The position numbers and the translations under genes are program-made. A DNA stretch of 42,505 nt from a virus, in IMG/VR virus record IMGVR_UViG_3300034106_001640, positions 1-42,505 of that record; one strand, 5' to 3'. How positions within the stretch are numbered: the stretch's first letter is position 1; each line of letters starts with the position of its first letter. The notes beneath the pieces are model-generated. The model was not told where the DNA came from, ran no database searches, and was given only the letters and a program-made list of their open reading frames with translations. Below are positions 39,501-42,505 of the stretch, one piece after another.

Positions 39501-42135
39501 AAGAGCAAGAGAACAGTTTATGAATACGTATGCAGAGTTGGCAAGACAGCAAGGTCTTACTACTGTGACCATAGACAACATTGCAGATTTTGGACGTGCA
39601 TTAAGCGGTTTACGTGACGACATAAACGCACAGATTGCGCACAATAGAACAGCGGGCTTTGAAGGTAGGGCAGTTGCCGAGGCTTTCACAAACGTTAATG
39701 ACGTACTTAATAGGCATATTGACAACTTGGCAACAGGACCGGATGAGGCTGCTGCAGTGGCTGGTGCCTTGATGGCTGACCCTGAGCTTTTTGCTAATGC
39801 GCCTGCGCCACGACAAACCGGCGCATTACCCCCTGATGAGTTTGATGCACTAACTAGGCGCGTAATGGCAGACTTTGCTGACGACCCTGTTAGAATGAGA
39901 AACTTAATTCGCAATTTGCAGCTTGGGTTTACTGATTTACAAACAATTGCAAACTTGCCTTTTGAGCAACAAGCAATAACAGCAGCTGCACTTGGCGACG
40001 CATTAGAACGCGCAACGCTTAACCCTAATGGTGTACCTGCGCCGCAACCAAACAATCAGGCTGAAGTTGCACAAACAATTCGTGACATGGCTGCGCAACG
40101 CACTGAAAACTTACGACAGATTGACCCAGACTTAGGCAATCAGATGGATACCATTGTCACTGAAACTGCTGCGTTTTATTCACCTGCAACTGCGCCTCGA
40201 AGGTTTGCGAATGCTATTCGCGGTGCAGGGATTCAGGCTGAAGCTGAAGCTTTGCGCAATGCATTAGCAGCATTGGCAAACACAGTTGACTCGATTGTTG
40301 ACCTCGCTGATCAACTTCCTGCGCAACTGCCTGCAGTTCGTGAGCCTGACGAGTTTGACCCCGAGACTTTCTTTAGCAACTATGTTGAAGATCTTAGACG
40401 CACAATGCCAACAGATGATCTCATACGCTTTACGCGTGAGGTTGAAAACATTGCCCAATTTTTGAGCATGCGCGATAACACTGCAGAATTTGTAACGCGT
40501 CTACGTAGAGCCGGTGATCTTGCGCAATCTGAAATTACTGAGCTTACGTTGTATGACCTTGCAGACCAGCTTGAGACTCGTATGCAAGAGCAACAAGAAG
40601 CGCAGCATCAACGTATGCTTGAGCCTATACGCGATCGAGAGGTCTTAAGCTTACTTGCAGACCCTGAGATAGACCCTGAAAATTTACGTGCCGTAGCATT
40701 TGCAATGGATGGTATGCCTAATGAGTATTGGTCGCCTTTATCAGAGCAGTATCGACGTGATGCAGTTATGCAATTACGTGAACGTGCCAATTACGGTGAG
40801 TTCAATGCTCGAAACTTTGCTGAGCGCCTTGCAACCGACGCAGGCTTAGACCTCGTTGAATTGCGCGATACAGTGGAAGCTTTAAATAATGAGCAGTTTG
40901 ATCACGAGGTTTTACGAGGCTTACCTTTTGCAGAACGTAATCGTTCGGCGCAACGTACTGCAATGGAATTGTCGCAACTTATAAACCAGATTCAAAATGG
41001 CGAAGCCATTATCCCTCAGCAAATTGCGCAAGCACCCGACTTAGCGCATATAGGCACTGATTTGCTTAGAGATCAAATCACGCAAATGGAAACTGATACT
41101 GGCGGCGTCTGGGATCGCGTGAATCAGTCTATTGATCGCGTGTTAGGCGTTGCAAGACGCCAAGGCGCGGACGCAGATGCTGTGGGTCGCGCAATTAGGC
41201 AAGGCGTGTACATGGATCCAGACTCTACGCCTATAGAGCGTGAATACATAGCGCGTGAGGTAGTTGCAGGTTTGCAAATGGACGCGCAACGTCCTGCACT
41301 TGCGCAAGCTGATCAACGTGAATTAGGTATTGGCAATCAACGACCTGTTGAAGTCACGCCTGCGGACCAAACTGACGCCAACATGATTGTTACGGCTTTG
41401 GATGAAGCGTACTATCAAGATGCTGATTCACCGCAGCAGGCACTGGCTCAAATTAACCAGAATCTTAGCTTGTTGCGTGATAGACCTACCGCTGCATTTG
41501 ACGCTATTGTAGGCCCTGCAGGCGATGAATTTACGTACTCACCCGCACTTGTGCAGGCCATGATCAATGAGCTTGAGATTCTTCGCAGTCAGTACCAAGC
41601 ACTTATTGCAGGTGGCAACGCCAATGGCGGTCCAGTTCGTGGTTACCAAGCCGGTGGATCAGTCAAAAAACCTGAAGTTAAAACGCCGTACCTGTTCAGT
41701 GTCCCGACTTACTCTGAGACTGTGGCCTATGAGATGTACCCCGGCCAAAAAGGGCAGAATGACCAGCGGGACGCTGCAAGACACATGTTGGCGGCAGGCA
41801 CGCTTTCACGTAAGTATGGACCTAAGACTGCTGAGTTCCTAGGCAAAGCACACGAGTTTACGACTTCTCCACTCCAATCTGTCAAGTCCATGTTTACGGG
41901 TAAAATGCCTGCTGACTATGATATGGATACCCACAATAACACGATTGGGGCAAGGTTGGGGCAACGTGCTAAGTCACAGGCAGAGCTGGAAGATCTTGTA
42001 CAAGAAGAAGCTGAGCGCGCATCTCGTACACAAACTCAGGATAAAGCCTTCATCAAGAAGGCAAATGGTGGTATAGTCCAACAAAATCCGACTACAGACC
42101 AAATGCGGTATGCACTTATGATGCGGAGAAAATAA
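36544..42135 (+). CDS. 1863-residue virion-associated protein with PcfJ-like and DUF6973-like segments
   Basis: Starts 2 bases after the previous stop. It is mostly helical and acidic with Pro-rich N-terminal linkers and a long coiled-coil region (about 460-560). Near residues 690-800 the block VLDHCVGQGGSARGS (Cys695), KIISVRDLTTGLPQATLHLE and YSIGYASGHQNGDID resembles the core of PcfJ-type proteins (HCVG ... SLRD ... Q..G..N). At the C-terminus, NDQRDAARHMLAAGTLSRKY (His1747), KAHEF (His1770, Glu1771) and DMDTHNNTIGARLG match the DUF6973 pattern with possible metal ligands. The tail ends KKANGGIVQQNPTTDQMR. Probably packed in the capsid and ejected. Confidence 0.6.
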   Translation: MYEVPFGEEGGSGDLDKMRLALAKQNRPAPTPPSAASQIPGYGKPVPPAQTKPDPLGAAAGNFTELATKYNPLMMMKSMQESVRTLNPVPPIAGAWADVAQNVQTAGAEAMYDILGNPQGIMKMQKNYVPVTTGRFYQAPTTQLGKEFETDVTKAMDASKMPAVWPMALNQPIRPPITPNDVRVMGAEATRIGRQVKDIPTDFYNAQSGLQKLDPITGQPTYGAKLQGVAESVGDIAAARRAEGKSLIPGIPDVVTPETSLYAVRPQGSRLVRPTVPEGANLSRTWDKEVLEDVSTGPMSPSGAWNVIDNTVLAQGPQRTAFRKFMEDKYKEMYPDAPSITEAKDAFQTMYNNRDTRAAKVLEFYDEFLQAPEGAIVGANNLLTPTEVKARHDAASQWLNSNLLNYIQKNVGTEGDPLVKAASEGLTFLPSEKYENALQSTGGKSNVEENRRRGNMPIEGSLAEPIAKKESELAEAQSKLNEIEAKRRNLSDIAMKQGLPDPAMLPEYAALTNPVRNAVRERDRVEEQLDNLKLGRKYEAAVDYGVTPHTAEDFLGRKLEYSERQFYPTVLKTPPQENVYRTYGAHLDALGFNKLAQSFYSDVMSGDIPLDKVGKMTVENYVRKTAKARVDEERLAKEAAKAYKRNAEATLQQRAAAIPNDKTFGNAGMIELTKDTPEYDIIRTMSEDTAVLDHCVGQGGSARGSEDRNPWYGNSQRSYEPILDLVTGQPNPRASSDRTSYVNYVQNGDKIISVRDLTTGLPQATLHLEQSRIGNSGQQKYSIGYASGHQNGDIDAKYSGAIRDYLNSIADEIDSSGHNLQSHAGVFDMYDGGFLNDMRKQLNMSKQELSKYNLEDMLPRFMTVSDARAAIKAANLANAEPAKAELIELNAAIEDAIQEHADLMRVARRRPMDDADRNHVAELEANINTMRQRIRDLEQPVVAPVPATQSNMTYRTPSLVEANTIIGSLDDVGNSQMIDLRNDVSERAREQFMNTYAELARQQGLTTVTIDNIADFGRALSGLRDDINAQIAHNRTAGFEGRAVAEAFTNVNDVLNRHIDNLATGPDEAAAVAGALMADPELFANAPAPRQTGALPPDEFDALTRRVMADFADDPVRMRNLIRNLQLGFTDLQTIANLPFEQQAITAAALGDALERATLNPNGVPAPQPNNQAEVAQTIRDMAAQRTENLRQIDPDLGNQMDTIVTETAAFYSPATAPRRFANAIRGAGIQAEAEALRNALAALANTVDSIVDLADQLPAQLPAVREPDEFDPETFFSNYVEDLRRTMPTDDLIRFTREVENIAQFLSMRDNTAEFVTRLRRAGDLAQSEITELTLYDLADQLETRMQEQQEAQHQRMLEPIRDREVLSLLADPEIDPENLRAVAFAMDGMPNEYWSPLSEQYRRDAVMQLRERANYGEFNARNFAERLATDAGLDLVELRDTVEALNNEQFDHEVLRGLPFAERNRSAQRTAMELSQLINQIQNGEAIIPQQIAQAPDLAHIGTDLLRDQITQMETDTGGVWDRVNQSIDRVLGVARRQGADADAVGRAIRQGVYMDPDSTPIEREYIAREVVAGLQMDAQRPALAQADQRELGIGNQRPVEVTPADQTDANMIVTALDEAYYQDADSPQQALAQINQNLSLLRDRPTAAFDAIVGPAGDEFTYSPALVQAMINELEILRSQYQALIAGGNANGGPVRGYQAGGSVKKPEVKTPYLFSVPTYSETVAYEMYPGQKGQNDQRDAARHMLAAGTLSRKYGPKTAEFLGKAHEFTTSPLQSVKSMFTGKMPADYDMDTHNNTIGARLGQRAKSQAELEDLVQEEAERASRTQTQDKAFIKKANGGIVQQNPTTDQMRYALMMRRK

Positions 42136-42138
42136 TTT

Positions 42139-42505
42139 ATGGCCACACAGATGCCAATCCCACCGGACTTCGATCGCTTTATCGAGCCTATGTCAGACGA
42201 AGAAGTCGAAGCCGCTGGGCCTTCTGCTCTCACCATGTTTGATGAGATGGAAGATGAGACTTCGGAAGTAGAGGAATTGCCCGATGGCTCGGCCATCGTA
42301 AGAATGGAAGATGATTCCAAAGGGCCTGAGGGTGAGCCTGACTTCTACGAGAACTTAGCTGATGTACTTACCAGCTACGATCTCAGTAAATTAGCTCATA
42401 AGTACGTTGAGCTGATTGAGAAAGACAAAGAAGCTCGTGAAGAGCGTGATAAGCAATACGAAGAAGGTCTGCGTCGTACTGGCTTAGGCCATGATGCACC
42501 GGGCG
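42139..42505 (+). CDS. Portal protein, P22-like, 3' partial
   Basis: The first 122 codons are present before the window ends. The N-terminus is acidic, then DFYENLADVLTSYDLSKLAH and IEKDKEAREERDKQYEEGLR lead into TGLGHDAPG, the recognisable start of the P22/podovirus portal family in which a helical arm with D-K-x-A-R-x-x-R-D precedes the RTGLG segment. The portal forms the ring through which DNA enters and leaves. Coding continues beyond the window. Confidence 0.8.
   Translation, partial: MATQMPIPPDFDRFIEPMSDEEVEAAGPSALTMFDEMEDETSEVEELPDGSAIVRMEDDSKGPEGEPDFYENLADVLTSYDLSKLAHKYVELIEKDKEAREERDKQYEEGLRRTGLGHDAPG

Noticed and set aside
39336-40055. 239-codon minus-strand open frame opposite the 1863-residue protein gene
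   Set aside because: Codon-bias shadow; no domain and no ribosome binding site, and the plus-strand gene continues through it.
1-42505. tRNA genes, integrase, repressor or insertion sequences
   Set aside because: The larger intergenic gaps were read for these and none was found; nearly all of the window is coding and no integrase-, transposase- or repressor-type motif was seen.

Overview
The window is a large, nearly complete piece of a tailed double-stranded DNA phage (Caudoviricetes), most likely podovirus-like. It carries terminase subunits, a P22-type portal start, an adaptor, a nozzle-like tail protein, large glycine- and alanine-rich virion proteins, a holin, a lysozyme and a T7-style replication set with a family A DNA polymerase. 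There is no sheath, baseplate or tail-tube gene. No integrase, repressor, tRNA, CRISPR array or insertion sequence is visible. Capsid and scaffold genes are missing and presumably lie beyond the right end, after the truncated portal gene. The left end starts inside a tail-fibre gene. This fits one phage genome opened at an arbitrary point. The host cannot be read from the sequence; the base composition and protein types resemble freshwater phages of Proteobacteria, but that is inference.

Layout. Positions 1-18000 (+): two DUF1566 (Lcl C-terminal type) fibre proteins and a fibre-associated protein; a sulfotransferase and an APS kinase/nucleotidyltransferase fusion; a lysis block with tiny membrane proteins, a GTA-type 3TM holin and a GH24 lysozyme; the adaptor, a fibre-like protein and the nozzle-like protein; then four large proteins that are probably internal or ejected. 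Positions 17954-30751 (-): the early/middle operon. In transcription order it holds a DUF932 protein, several small genes, a MazG-like pyrophosphatase, a zinc-knuckle protein (candidate ssDNA-binding), family A DNA polymerase, a 30-residue membrane protein, small genes, a Cas4-like nuclease, a VRR-NUC nuclease, a SNF2-like helicase, a predicted glycosyltransferase, a dNMP-kinase fusion, a thymidylate-synthase-family enzyme, and three unknown genes. Positions 31198-42505 (+): primase-helicase, small and large terminase, two large virion-associated proteins (one of 1863 residues with PcfJ-like and DUF6973-like segments), and the start of the portal.

Two cassettes stand out. The first (19414-22001, -) joins a ThyA-family enzyme, a fused dNMP kinase and a glycosyltransferase-like protein. 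The ThyA-family enzyme has Asp at the position that is Asn in dUMP-specific thymidylate synthases. With the MazG-like pyrophosphatase upstream, this looks like a T4-like route to modified, possibly glycosylated, cytosine in phage DNA. The second (2111-3714, +) joins a sulfotransferase with a compact APS kinase plus nucleotidyltransferase protein, directly downstream of the fibre genes, and looks like a small PAPS-making and sulfate-transfer unit.

Two noncoding regions flank the primase-helicase gene. 30752-31197 is a divergent control region with dyads and AT-rich repeats. 33286-33503 has nine GTTAC/GTAAC boxes in three clusters around an AT-rich core and is the best candidate for a replication origin or operator array. 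Most genes are translationally coupled by ATGA or TGATG overlaps. Several minus-strand genes share a leader resembling TTGACTATTGAAAGG.
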